Source: Streptomyces halobius (GTDB taxonomy: Bacteria; Actinomycetota; Actinomycetes; Streptomycetales; Streptomycetaceae). From it: a stretch of DNA of 64,000 nucleotides. The notes under the pieces were generated by a model. That model saw nothing but the letters and a program-made list of their open reading frames with translations, did not search any database and was not told the origin of the DNA. Each line of letters begins with the position of its first letter. Positions within the stretch are counted from its first letter, which is position 1. This document shows, in pieces, positions 1-8,871 of this stretch. The DNA is taken from assembly GCF_023277745.1 (NCBI RefSeq), contig NZ_CP086322.1, positions 1,054,001 through 1,118,000 on the forward strand, given 5' to 3'. The position numbers and the translations under genes were made by a program.

Positions 1-138
1 CTCGGACAGGTACGGGGTCAGGGTCGCGGGTGGGGCGGTCTTCCCAGCGGTGGGTGGTCACGGGGGTTGATACTGGTATGAGTCGTTGATCGAGTAGTCG
101 GAATTCTGGGGTGTGCGGCCATTGATGGGCGCACGATG

Positions 139-342
139 TCACGGTGCGTGGCTGCGTCCGTCCCGAGGGGCAAAGGCTTCGAGAGCGTCTGCGTCGGTTG
201 CTCGCGTGTGGAGGAAGTAGTCGGCCCACTCGGCGATTTCAGGGTAAGAGAAGTCCAACGGGATGATCTTGAAGCCCTGAGCGCCGGGGCCCTCGCCGTA
301 TTTCAGAGGGATACCCGCGCTGTTCTGCCAGCGGCAGAACAC
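139..342 (-). CDS. Small hypothetical protein
   Basis: A 67-residue reading frame with the composition of a real protein: it has an aromatic-rich core (segments FKIIPLDFSYPEIAEW and YFLHTRATDADALEAF) and avoids the Arg/Pro/Gly bias of antisense frames. No family is recognised. It lies upstream of and divergent from the hydrolase-like gene at 382, so the two would share the 343-381 region for initiation. It could be a fragment of a longer gene cut during the rearrangements at this edge. No ribosome binding site was identified with certainty. Confidence 0.35.
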   Translation of the reverse strand: MFCRWQNSAGIPLKYGEGPGAQGFKIIPLDFSYPEIAEWADYFLHTRATDADALEAFAPRDGRSHAP

Positions 343-381
343 CGGCCGGACCGGGCTCGACGATCACTACAGTCCAGTCTC

Positions 382-903
382 ATGACGACGATTACGACGC
401 GTACGGTCGAGTATCCGGCCGACGGTCTGACGATGATCGGGCACCTCGCGCTCCCGGCCGGTGTCGACCGCCGACCCGCGGTGCTGCTCGGACCAGAGGG
501 CATGGGGCTCAGCGACGTCGAGCGCCGCCGGGCCGATGCTCTCGCCGAGCTGGGATACGTAGCGCTGGCCTTCGACCTTCACGGCGGGCGCTATTTGGGC
601 GACCCCGAGGAGATGCTGGCCCGTTACATGCCACTGCTCGCTGATCCCGACCGGATGCGGGGCATCGGCCATGCGGCGCTCGACGTGCTGCGCACCGAGC
701 CCCGGACTGACCCCGACCGGATCGCCACCGTCGGCTACGGCACCGGGGGCGCCGTCGGGCTGGAACTCGGGCGCGGCGGCGTCAACCTGCGCGCGATCGG
801 GACAGTCAACGCACTGACCACGGGGCGACCGGGCGAGGCGGCGCGCATTCGCTGCCCGGTGTGGGCCGGGGTCGGGTCGGAAGACCCGGCCAAGGCTGCG
901 TGA
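382..903 (+). pseudogene. Dienelactone-hydrolase-like protein, C-terminally truncated
   Basis: The ATG at 382 starts an alpha/beta-hydrolase of the dienelactone hydrolase group. Visible features are an N-terminal beta-strand block (PADGLTMIGHLALPAG), an RRPAVLLGPEGMGLS segment, a YVALAFDLHGG strand-turn and the nucleophile-elbow region GYGTGGAVGLELG. Family members usually have GYCxGG or GxSxG there; here the elbow residue is Gly, so the normal Cys/Ser nucleophile is missing. The frame stops after the strand PVWAGVGSEDP, about 60-70 residues short of the family and before the usual catalytic Asp and His. It is therefore probably a broken gene; an unrelated shorter fold is less likely. The longer frame opening at 136 is rejected because only the part after 382 resembles the family. 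Confidence 0.6.
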
Positions 904-1064
904 CGCTAGGGCCGAGGACGCCCCCGCCAATTCCCCGTCTCGTCGATCGGACTCCCAACGGTACCCGGGCGACAGCCGTCGACCGGATCGGTACGATCCG
1001 GAAGACGATGGTGAGCGCGCACAACCAGGCGAACGCCGCAATCCGCTCCGGGGCACCCGCGCCC

Positions 1065-2090
1065 TCAGTCGCACCGCGCGGCCTCGTGCTCGGCCCGGTG
1101 CTGCGTCTCGCGCTCGGCGAAGAAGTGGGCCCCAGCGGCGGCCACCACTATCCCGGTGATCATCTGCACAGAGTAGGTCAGGCTCATCAACGGCGCGGGC
1201 AGCCTCGGGTCCCCGGCCGGGACGGGCAGCGTAGTCAGCGTCATCCAGCCGCCCCAGCAGGCCAGTGCGCCGGCGCCGGTCCAGGCGGCGGTCAGCGCCA
1301 CCAGCACCGGGAGGCGGCGCCCACGACCGTGGGCGAGCAGCAGGATGCCGGCGATGGTGAGCACGGCGAACAGGACGTATGAAGCGTCGTTCACACGGGC
1401 GTTGAAGTCCTGGGAGGCGGCCCGCGCGGGGCTCAGACCGAATGTGCCGCCGGTCGCCCACACCAGATGCATCGCGCCCGCGAACAGGGCCAGCGTGCTT
1501 GCCACGCCCGCGATCAGCCGACGCGCGGACCGGGTCGGCGAGGGCGGCAGCGCCCCGATCCGGCCGCGCCACAGATGCCTCCAGCGCTCCCTGGCGTACC
1601 GCACGAAGAAGGTGGCCAGCGCCAGGGCCTGCACGATAAAGCCGCCATAGACGACGCTCCACACCCAGGAGTCCAAGAGCGCATCGGCGCCACCATCAGT
1701 CACCGTGTGTCCGTGCAGCGCGGCGGCCACTGTCTGGACGGGAAACGCCACGATGATCGGCGCCAGCAGCCCGGACGCGCACCACATCGGCACCGCCAGC
1801 AACCAGGCCGGAACCCTCTGCCCCCATGGCCGGGTGAGCAGGAACGCCAGCAGGATCACCACGCCGTCCATGAGCACGGTGAGCGCATTGATCGCCATCA
1901 GGGAATTGCCGTCCTGGCGCAGCGCGCTGCCCTCAGGGATGCCGATGCGGCTGCCCGCGAACCAGGCGATCTTGAGGGAGAGGTACGGGAGGCAGGCGAC
2001 AACGGCCGTCGCCCGCAGCGCCGCGCCGACGCCCCGCCGTGGAGCGGGAGCCAGGGCGCGGTGGGCGCGGTGTCGGGTCAAAGCGGTCAT
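1065..2090 (-). CDS. Polytopic membrane protein
   Basis: About 341 residues with roughly eight hydrophobic segments, e.g. near residues 25-45 (ALRATAVVACLPYLSLKIAW), 65-85 (LMDGVVILLAFLL), 95-120, 140-165 and 190-215, ending in a charged tail (FAERETQHRAEHEAARCD). The start is taken at MTALTRHRAHR (2090); an ATG four codons upstream (2102) is possible. Resembles LigA-like/hypothetical membrane proteins common in Streptomyces; no catalytic motif is seen and no function can be assigned. It stands alone on the minus strand just outside the left end of the Tn7-like transposon and is probably part of the original replicon. Confidence 0.6.
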   Translation of the reverse strand: MTALTRHRAHRALAPAPRRGVGAALRATAVVACLPYLSLKIAWFAGSRIGIPEGSALRQDGNSLMAINALTVLMDGVVILLAFLLTRPWGQRVPAWLLAVPMWCASGLLAPIIVAFPVQTVAAALHGHTVTDGGADALLDSWVWSVVYGGFIVQALALATFFVRYARERWRHLWRGRIGALPPSPTRSARRLIAGVASTLALFAGAMHLVWATGGTFGLSPARAASQDFNARVNDASYVLFAVLTIAGILLLAHGRGRRLPVLVALTAAWTGAGALACWGGWMTLTTLPVPAGDPRLPAPLMSLTYSVQMITGIVVAAAGAHFFAERETQHRAEHEAARCD

Positions 2091-2475
2091 GGCGCCCAGC
2101 ATTCCGGCCGCCGCCCGCCGCGTGCCTCAGCCCCGACGACGATCCTCCTCCGCCGTACGGGGGAGGGCGCAACACACCTGCTGGTCCCTTCGGTGTGGAC
2201 TTCCTCCCCGTTGCACGACTCCGAGGCCACGCGCAACGCGGTCCGCGCGACCCCCACCTCAACGGCGCCGCGGAGGTCTTCCGTGCGTTCGTCGCCCAGA
2301 ACGCGGACGCGCTCGACGCAGCTTCCCCGACGATGCCCCGCCCGGCTGGACGCAGTCGAGGTTCCGGGGCGGGCGACCTGAGGCGGAGCTGTTACCCGAC
2401 CAACGATGCGTGACGAGCCACTAGTTGTGGTTTTGCAGGTGCGAGCCGGCAACGTTTGTCGACGGTATTTGACCT
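2091..2475. other. Gene-free stretch at left flank of the Tn7-like transposon
   Basis: No convincing coding frame. The frames that are open here are Arg/Pro-rich shadows. The stretch contains the junction between the flanking DNA and the left end of the Tn7-like transposon, which should lie near 2420-2475, just outside the end repeat at 2476-2494. Confidence 0.5.
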
Positions 2476-2494
2476 GTCTCAGCGAAGTTAGTCG
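2476..2494 (-). repeat. Left-end TnsB-binding-type repeat
   Basis: Reads GTCTCAGCGAAGTTAGTCG, the inverse of the right-end copy at 15538-15556 with two mismatches. It overlaps the last codons of tniQ. Tn7-type transposons carry several such sites at each end; only one clear copy is seen at this end. Confidence 0.6.
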
Positions 2495-3156
2495 GCTGGA
2501 AGCCGATGACCTGGGCGGATTGGATTGGTTGAGACGAGAGGTCGCCGCTCACGTGGCGGTGTGTGGTCTTGGACGTAGAGCCTGATGATGCCGTAGGAGA
2601 TCGACGTCTCGTGCTCGTCCATGAGTCGCGCCCAGATGTCTCTGGGGCGGTGCCCAGCCTCGATCATGGCGTCGACGAGGTGACGGACAGGGTCGAGGGC
2701 GGTTGGCCGGCGAGGCAACCGCTTGCGGGGGCGGGGTTCGAGTCCGTCCAGTGCAGCCCTGACAGTCCGCCAGGTGACCTGGTGGCGTTTTTCCAGGGCT
2801 CTGCCCGAGAGTGCTTCTGCTTCAGCATCGCGTCGGATGCGCTGGTAGAGCTCTCGCTTGTCGTTCTTCTTGGGCGGTTTGGGGCTTGGGCGGGGGTTGC
2901 GCCGTCGGCGGGGTGGGCTGGAATCAGCCAGGACTCGTTCCAGTAGTTCGGGCGGGCGTCCGGCCAGTGCCGCGAGACGTTCGAGTCGGGGTTTCCCGAA
3001 CAAGTTCGATGAGCCGGTGAGGAAGCCGTGCAGGTAGCTGGGTTTGAGGTGGTTGGCGTGGGCCAGGCGTCGGATGTAGGAGTCGGTGGGTTCTCCAGGA
3101 CGTGGCCGGACCTGGATGGGAAGCCGGGACAGCGGTGGTTCCGGAGTATCGGTCAT
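2488..3156 (-). CDS. tniQ: TniQ-like target-selection protein
   Basis: 222 residues. The N-terminal third (LPIQVRPRPGEPTDSYIRRLA, then a helix around LKPSYLHGFL) matches the start of TniQ proteins, which link the transposase complex to the target site. The remainder is a basic linker and a helix-turn-helix part (WRTVRAALDGL and IWARLMDEHETSISYGIIRLYV) rather like the DNA-binding region of IS21-type transposases. It lacks the zinc-finger part of long TniQ proteins, so it is a short version. The ATG overlaps the tniB stop codon (ATGA), showing translational coupling. The TniQ assignment rests on the N-terminal block and on operon position. Confidence 0.7.
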   Translation of the reverse strand: MTDTPEPPLSRLPIQVRPRPGEPTDSYIRRLAHANHLKPSYLHGFLTGSSNLFGKPRLERLAALAGRPPELLERVLADSSPPRRRRNPRPSPKPPKKNDKRELYQRIRRDAEAEALSGRALEKRHQVTWRTVRAALDGLEPRPRKRLPRRPTALDPVRHLVDAMIEAGHRPRDIWARLMDEHETSISYGIIRLYVQDHTPPRERRPLVSTNPIRPGHRLPAD

Positions 3157-4202
3157 GCGCGGGTCGTCCTCTTCCGCGGAGGGACCGCGGTCTCTGCAGC
3201 GTGGTCCAGAGGGATCGCGTCGATCGTCTCCTTCGTCACGCGTTCGGTGCCGCTGAGGATGGCGTCGATTGCGGCTCCTCGGATCGCGTGGGAAAGGGCC
3301 CCGATCATGCCGTCGGTCCGTTTGTGGAGGTAGCGGTCGAGTTTGACCAGACTGCCGGGCGGGTGATCGTGCAGCAGGAGTGTGTTCTCCAGGGTCGCGA
3401 CCAGCCCTTTCCACTCGGGGCCGTAAGGGAATGGGCGGGTGGGGACGAGCGTGAAGCGGCCTGCGATCTGGGCTCCGCGGGTGCCGGCCAGGAGCTCGCT
3501 GTCCTCAACGCCGATGCCTGCATAGACGAACGTCGCGGGAATGCGCTCTGAGAAGTACTTCAAGGTGTCCGAGACTTCGGCGCCGGAGCGGGTGGTCTGC
3601 GAGATGTTGTGGATCTCGTCGACGAGCACCAGGCCGGTGCGGGTGTCGGTGCAGACGCCGACCACCGCTTCGATGATGTCGGTCATGTTCAGTCGCGACC
3701 GGATGGGCAGGCCGAGAAAGCGGGCGAACTCCGCGGCGACCATGCGGGCTGTCGCGGCTGGGGGAACGGTGATGTAGAGGACGGGGATGCGGTCCGGGAC
3801 ATTCGGATGCCGGGCCCGGTCGAGGAGTTCGTGGGCGCGTCCGAGCTGGGTGATGGCGATGGTCTTGCCGGTGCCGGGCAGGCCGGAGACGATCAGCCCG
3901 CGACGGGCGCTGATCGCATGCCGGTTGAGCAGAACGAGCCGCCGGCCGCAGGTCACGGTCTTCTCGACGAACGATGTGGCGACTACGAGCATGCGAGCGT
4001 GATGATCAAGGCGGGCCTCGTCGTAGAGGTCCCGATCTGTCGGGGACAGCCTCTGCAACTCGCCCAGAGGAAGTAGAACTGGGGGCTCGGGCGAACTGGC
4101 GACGAACTTCCGCCACCCTTCCAACGTGGTGAGCTGCCGGCTGGCGTGGGCATCAGCCTCCTGCAGCGTGGTGTGCTGGGATGCCGGCACTGAGATGGTC
4201 AC
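3153..4202 (-). CDS. tniB: TniB-like AAA+ transposition regulator
   Basis: 349 residues of AAA+ ATPase. Walker A is GLPGTGKT at residues 107-114 and Walker B is LVLVDE at 190-195, followed by a sensor-type strand IPATFVYAGIGVEDSE. This is the TniB/TnsC group, which polymerises on target DNA with ATP and recruits the TnsB transposase. An N-terminal helical region (residues 15-80) would contact partners. The start is a GTG that overlaps the stop of tnsB (GTGA), and the gene itself overlaps tniQ by four bases, so the whole set is one coupled operon. The reading frame is complete and all nucleotide-binding residues are present. Confidence 0.88.
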   Translation of the reverse strand: MTISVPASQHTTLQEADAHASRQLTTLEGWRKFVASSPEPPVLLPLGELQRLSPTDRDLYDEARLDHHARMLVVATSFVEKTVTCGRRLVLLNRHAISARRGLIVSGLPGTGKTIAITQLGRAHELLDRARHPNVPDRIPVLYITVPPAATARMVAAEFARFLGLPIRSRLNMTDIIEAVVGVCTDTRTGLVLVDEIHNISQTTRSGAEVSDTLKYFSERIPATFVYAGIGVEDSELLAGTRGAQIAGRFTLVPTRPFPYGPEWKGLVATLENTLLLHDHPPGSLVKLDRYLHKRTDGMIGALSHAIRGAAIDAILSGTERVTKETIDAIPLDHAAETAVPPRKRTTRA

Positions 4203-4888
4203 GGGCGCTTCCAGGGGTTGGCGAGCGGATCGAACAGGCCCAGCGGGATGACTTCGGCGAGATGGGTGTCTGCTTCGTCGTCGTGCGGTGGCTCGGCAGG
4301 CGGCTCGGGGATCGGCCGGTCGGCGGCGGTTGCCCGGGTGCGGGCGGCGACACGACGGTCCCGCCGGGACCGCTTGGCCGGGCGGTCCTTCTCCTCGGCC
4401 GGGCCGTCGTGGGCTCGCCGAAGCAGGGCAGCAGCGGCATCGGCGATCTGTTCCTCGGTGCCGCTGGGAACCTGCTCGCAGGCCCGGTCCCAGGCCAGTT
4501 CACCGAACGGGACGCCGACGCGGTGAAGGTGTTTCCAGAACAGGGTGATCCACCGGTTGCGGCGGCGGTCGCGTACCCAGATCCGGGAGATGTCGTAGGG
4601 GTCGTGGTGGATCTCCCACAATCCCTTCTTCGCCGCCACCCCCGAGTGCTGGCGGCGCAAAGGGGTCAGTTCTGGGCTGTCATAGGTGCGGCGCTTGATC
4701 CGGATGCCATAGGAGTTGATCGCCTGCCAGCGTTCAGGCAGCAGCTCGACGTAGTCTTCGCCGCTCAGCGGGACGGGGATATAGCCGCAGGACTCAAGCA
4801 GTGTTACGTACTTCTCGTTCGGCGAGAACGCCCGCGTCGGCACCTCCGGATCGCGTAGTCCGTCATGGGGCCTCGTCTGCCACCCGGT
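4199..4888 (-). pseudogene. tnsB: TnsB/TniA transposase, C-terminal fragment
   Basis: Encodes the Mu-transposase-type C-terminal beta-barrel and tail of the transposase, beginning GWQTRPHDGLRDPEVPTRAFSP and ending with an acidic/Pro-rich tail (IPLGLFDPLANPWKRP), which in this family contacts the AAA+ partner. It is cut from the central fragment by the Tn554-like element ending at 4889. The bases 4883-4888 (ACCGGG on the minus strand) are taken to be the hexamer left by that insertion. The stop overlaps the tniB GTG. Joined to the central fragment it reads ...LLDEWVIACWQTRPHDGL..., in frame. Confidence 0.85.
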
Positions 4889-5034
4889 TTTACCGACCGC
4901 AGAAGCTCGTGAACCGGCTCTGAACTGCGACGATTCACAGACTACATGTCCACGACGGTCGGTCAACGTTCTTCGGGTGATCACGAGCACTGGTGACGGC
5001 GGTAGCTGTCAGAGGTGTGCAGTACGGTCCTGTC

Positions 5035-5469
5035 ATGGCAGCCAAAATCGATCTGACCCTCGATTGCGCGGACGCACAACTCCTCGCCGATTTCTGGAAG
5101 ACGGCACTGGGCTATATCGACGAGCCGCCGCCTGCTCCCTTCAAAACCCGCGAGGAGTGGCTCGCGCAGTTTGACCTGCCGGAGGACGAATCCGAGGACG
5201 ACGGGGCGTGGCTCTGCGATCCCGACGGCGTCGGCCCCCGCCTCTCCATCCTCAAGGTCTCCGAACCGAAGACGGCGAAGAACCGGCTTCATATCGACGT
5301 TCGGGTGCCGGGACACGGCAGTGCCGGTGAGCGGTGGGCGCGGATCAAGGCTGAGTCTGAGCGGCTGGTGAAGGCGGGCGGGGCCGTCCGGCAGGAGTTC
5401 GACGGGCACCACGTTGTGATGGCCGACCCAGAGGGCAACGAGTTCTGCGTCGCCGCAGCCTCGGCCTGA
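5035..5469 (+). CDS. VOC-fold (glyoxalase/bleomycin-resistance-like) protein, passenger of the Tn554-like element
   Basis: 144 residues from the ATG at 5035 (MAAKIDLTLDCADAQLLADFW). The pattern is that of the vicinal-oxygen-chelate superfamily: an initial strand with ADFWKTALGY, then a DPDGVGPRLSILKV strand, LHIDVRVPGHG, and a final FDGHHVVMADPEGNEFCV. The DPEGNEF ending is typical of this superfamily's glyoxalase-like members. Substrate unknown; family members include metal-dependent lyases, dioxygenases and drug-binding resistance proteins. It is the only non-transposition gene between the element's ends and runs opposite to tnpABC, so it is its cargo. A codon at 4993 extends the frame but has no family similarity. 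Confidence 0.75.
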   Translation: MAAKIDLTLDCADAQLLADFWKTALGYIDEPPPAPFKTREEWLAQFDLPEDESEDDGAWLCDPDGVGPRLSILKVSEPKTAKNRLHIDVRVPGHGSAGERWARIKAESERLVKAGGAVRQEFDGHHVVMADPEGNEFCVAAASA

Positions 5470-5644
5470 GGCTGGCAGAGGTCGGGGACGTTCCCCGGCC
5501 TCTGCCTTGGCTGGCCGAGCGCCGCTGTCACCGTCAACAATCCGTCGACGCCCCGTGGTGGCAGCTCGGGAGTCCGGCCGCTGTAGGCGGCCGAACTCGC
5601 CGGACCGAGTCGTGCCGTCAGGCGCGTTTCCCGGAACTATCGCG

Positions 5645-6232
5645 TCACTGCTGAACTCCCTGCGAGGGGTTGGCGATCTGGGCTTCGAGGTCAGCGACGC
5701 GCCGGTCCTGGAAGCGGAGGTTGGAGCGGGCGGCTTTGAGTCGCTCGTCGAGGGTGCGGTTGTCAGCGGTCAGCTGGCGGACCTTTTGTTTGAGTGTGGT
5801 GTTTTCGGTGGTGATCCGCTGGATGGCTTCCTCGGTCCACTCGGCTTGCAAGTACCTTATCTGGCCGAGTAGTTCACCGATGCGGGTGCGCTGGGTGAGG
5901 ATCTCGACCTGGGCGGCCTTGAGCGCGTCCTCGGCGTTCAGCGCGCGCTCGCGCCAGGTCGCCTCGCGCTCGTCGTCCTGTGCGGTGAGCATGCGGGTCC
6001 GGCGGTCACCTGCCTTGGCCATCGCTGCGGCGACGGCGGCCCGGGCCTCGGAGTTGTCATAGAGGAAGGTGCGTGAGACGTTCGCCCGCCGGGCGACAGC
6101 AGCGACGCTGACCTGAGCCTTCTCCCGTTGGAGCCGGGCGATGGACTCGTGGACCCGCAGGAGGGCCGCCTCGGTCTTGCTGCGGCGGGCTGCCAGGGCA
6201 GCGGCAGTGCGGGATTCGGGGACGTTGTTCAT
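5645..6232 (-). CDS. tnpC: TnpC-like (DUF6262) auxiliary transposition protein
   Basis: 195 residues. It starts with a basic, helix-turn-helix-like block (VSVAAVARRANVSRTFLYDN, about residues 40-60) followed by a long coiled coil (roughly 85-190: EREATWRERALNAEDALK, then LTADNRTLDERLKAARSNL). This is the TnpC/DUF6262 type associated with Tn554-family recombinases, which affects the efficiency and orientation of transposition. The ATG (6232) overlaps the tnpB stop as ATGA. A second, partial copy of the same family is present at about 17.4-17.6 kb. Upstream in-frame codons are rejected because they lie inside tnpB. Confidence 0.8.
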   Translation of the reverse strand: MNNVPESRTAAALAARRSKTEAALLRVHESIARLQREKAQVSVAAVARRANVSRTFLYDNSEARAAVAAAMAKAGDRRTRMLTAQDDEREATWRERALNAEDALKAAQVEILTQRTRIGELLGQIRYLQAEWTEEAIQRITTENTTLKQKVRQLTADNRTLDERLKAARSNLRFQDRRVADLEAQIANPSQGVQQ

Positions 6233-8871
6233 GCGACGTCCTGTTCGGGGTCGGTGTCCTCGGCTGTGCATGTATCGCTGTACTCGTTTTCCTCCTCGGT
6301 GCCCGCGGCAGCGAGGTCGGCTGCACGGAAGGCGGTGGACCACACGCGGCGGAAGTAATCCTGGGGTTTGCGCAGGTCCAGGGCGAGGGCGTCGTCAAGA
6401 AGGCCAAGGCCGGCCAGGGCCTTCTCCAGGCCGTCGATGGCGCGGGCGGTCGGCTCGAAGTAGCGGTGGAGGTAGTCGGCGGTGGCGTCGTCCGGGGCGC
6501 CCTCGGCCAGCAGCCGCCACTGCTCACGCTTGCGACGCCAGTAGAGCAGGTCGGCGCCGGACAGAACGAACTTGTCGCAGGAGTGGCAGTTGAGGCTCCA
6601 GGGGCAGTCGCCGCCGTCGACGACGGGCTGGAAGGTGCAGAAGCCGCCCTCGGCAGGAGTGCTGCGGCGACCAAGGTCGATCGCGAGGGCCATGGCATGC
6701 TCTCGGGTGAGCGGAGTGAGGTCGTCGGTGAGGATTTCGCCGGGGTTGGCGGCTCCGGGGCCGGCCACCCAGACGTGCTGGAGCACGCTCTCCAGGTCGG
6801 ACTGGGCGAGATGGACGTAATGCTCGGCCATGCGCTCGGAGACCTGACCGAGGTAGCGGCGGATGTGGGTCAGGCTCGCTCCGGCTCGCAGCAGGCTGGT
6901 GGCCAGCGAGTGCCGGGCTTGGTGGGGCACCCACCGGCCTATGTCGAGATCGTTGATCCATGCTTTGAAGCCCCGGTGGAACCACTGGTAGGACAGGGGC
7001 CGACGGCTGTCGCTGTTGCGCTGGTTGCTGGGAAACAGCGGCAGTTGGGCGCGTTCCTCCAGGGTCGGCGGGCGGTTGTGGCGAGTGGCGAACAAGGCCA
7101 GGGTCTTGCGCTGTCGGGCTTCCAGCCGCTGGTGGAGCTGTTCAGGTATGCGGATCGCGGCGTCGTAGTTGCCGACCTTCGTTTGGTCGTGCCAGAGCAT
7201 GGGGAGCCCGCCGTAGCGGCCCAGGCAGTCCAGACGAAGTTTGATCACCTCGCTGCAGCGCCGTCCGGTGACGATGATGGTCTCCCAGGCGTCTCGGAGT
7301 CCGCGGTCGGCCGGGTCGTGGCAGGCGGCGAGCGTCTGCAGGTTCGTCTCCGCGGCGAGGGCTCGGGCGACTTCGTCGGAGAAGGGGGTCCGTGTCCGGG
7401 TGACGATCCTGCCCGAAGAGGGCATGGCGGTGACGAAACCCCGGTCGAGGCCGAGCCGTTCGGCTTCGCCGGATTCCAGAGCTTCCAGGAGGATTCGCCG
7501 GGTGCGGGTGAAGACCATCTGGCGGGTGTAGGCGGTCACGACGGACGGTTTGCCGTGCAGGCCTTTCACTCCCAGGGACGGCAGCCCGTCCAGTTCGCGG
7601 AGTCGTTGGTCGGCGGCGAAGTCGTGGACGTGGTGCGGCCGAAGCAGCCTTGGGTCGTGACCGCCGCCGGGGGCGTGGATCTCCAGGAAGGCGCTGAGCT
7701 CGGTGCAGGCTCGCCGGGTGCCGTCGAAGGTGTGGCCTGAGCGCGGACAGCTCGGGGACCGCAGTATCGCGGCGAAATGATCCCAGGCCAGGTCGCGGAG
7801 CCATCGCTGAGATATCGGGGTCAGGTCGATGCGTGTCGACCGGTTGTTCAGCCTGCGGCCGAAGTGCTCGGTGTTCAGGTAGCCCTGCTCGCGGGTCTGC
7901 TCCGGCGTCACATAAAGCGGGGTGAGCAGGTCGATGAGGATCCGGGCGAGGTAGGAGGCATCCCGGCCGGCTGTGGCCAGCCGACTACCTTCCTCGTCCG
8001 GGTCCAGGCTGTCGGCAGTCAGGTCGGTGAGTGAGTGAAATCCGTGCTCGCGGCAGTAGTCCGCCAGGCTCTGGATCTGTGTGAGCTCCCAGCGCCTTCC
8101 CGATCCACGGGCGTGGACGAACAGTCCCCACTGAATCTCGGCTCTCAGGAGCGGGTGCAGACCGCGGAGGTTGATCTGACCAGGTCGGGATACTGGTGCT
8201 GTCCTTGAGCACCACCGCCGGAAGTCCGATTCGTTGTCGTAGACGACCGGCACCGGCGAACCGACCCGCTCGTAGCGATTGCCCCACTGCGCTGGCAGCA
8301 CGGCCCCGCCCGGCCGCCCCTCTCTGCGATAGCGCCGGTGGTGCCGATAGCAGAGCCCCAGGGGCGATTCCGCCAGGTCAGGACAGACCACGGCTTTGCA
8401 GCGTCCATATCCGGGCCGAGACAGCTGCTTGGCCAGCCAGGTGTCGAAGTCGGCGGCGTCTCCGTGCCGGTCGCGGTAGTGATACCAGCTGAACTGGTGG
8501 TGGTGACACAACTCCAAGGTCAACTGGCGTGCCGGCCGCTCGGGGCAGAGCCGGCACGGTCGCTCACGCAGTTCCTCGCCGTGCCCGACCAGGTCAGCGG
8601 TGCGTAGGAAGTCCGCCCGGGACTGCTCAGCGCGCAGCCGCCGCCATGCAACCTCGTGGGCGCCGCAGAGATCTCCCCGGCCCGCCCTCGGCCGCTCGCA
8701 ATCGGTGACCAGGCAGACCCATCGGTAGACAGGGTGGTCCGGTGTGATCTCGACGATCTCCGAGCGGAACACTGGATCGAAGGACGGTGAGTTGACCAGC
8801 GCGGTCATGATCTCGAATCGATCCCGTCCCTCCCGGGCGTCCCGCACCGGGGTCAGAGCTGTCTCGGTCAC
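6229..8871 (-). CDS. tnpB: TnpB-like tyrosine recombinase of the Tn554-like element
   Basis: 880 residues, longer than Tn554 TnpB (about 630) through an N-terminal extension with several Cys/His clusters (CERPRAGRGDLCGAH, CRLCPERPARQLTLELCHHH). The tyrosine recombinase domain shows the first catalytic Arg in TGRRCSEVIKLRLDCL (about residue 533), the H-x-x-R box HQARHSLATSLLRAG (about 646) and the nucleophile Tyr in MAEHYVHLA. A Cys-rich segment follows (CTFQPVVDGGDCPWSLNCHSC). It acts with TnpA to cut and rejoin the element's ends at hexamer targets. The GTG start overlaps the tnpA stop (GTGA). Confidence 0.85.
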   Translation of the reverse strand: MTETALTPVRDAREGRDRFEIMTALVNSPSFDPVFRSEIVEITPDHPVYRWVCLVTDCERPRAGRGDLCGAHEVAWRRLRAEQSRADFLRTADLVGHGEELRERPCRLCPERPARQLTLELCHHHQFSWYHYRDRHGDAADFDTWLAKQLSRPGYGRCKAVVCPDLAESPLGLCYRHHRRYRREGRPGGAVLPAQWGNRYERVGSPVPVVYDNESDFRRWCSRTAPVSRPGQINLRGLHPLLRAEIQWGLFVHARGSGRRWELTQIQSLADYCREHGFHSLTDLTADSLDPDEEGSRLATAGRDASYLARILIDLLTPLYVTPEQTREQGYLNTEHFGRRLNNRSTRIDLTPISQRWLRDLAWDHFAAILRSPSCPRSGHTFDGTRRACTELSAFLEIHAPGGGHDPRLLRPHHVHDFAADQRLRELDGLPSLGVKGLHGKPSVVTAYTRQMVFTRTRRILLEALESGEAERLGLDRGFVTAMPSSGRIVTRTRTPFSDEVARALAAETNLQTLAACHDPADRGLRDAWETIIVTGRRCSEVIKLRLDCLGRYGGLPMLWHDQTKVGNYDAAIRIPEQLHQRLEARQRKTLALFATRHNRPPTLEERAQLPLFPSNQRNSDSRRPLSYQWFHRGFKAWINDLDIGRWVPHQARHSLATSLLRAGASLTHIRRYLGQVSERMAEHYVHLAQSDLESVLQHVWVAGPGAANPGEILTDDLTPLTREHAMALAIDLGRRSTPAEGGFCTFQPVVDGGDCPWSLNCHSCDKFVLSGADLLYWRRKREQWRLLAEGAPDDATADYLHRYFEPTARAIDGLEKALAGLGLLDDALALDLRKPQDYFRRVWSTAFRAADLAAAGTEEENEYSDTCTAEDTDPEQDVA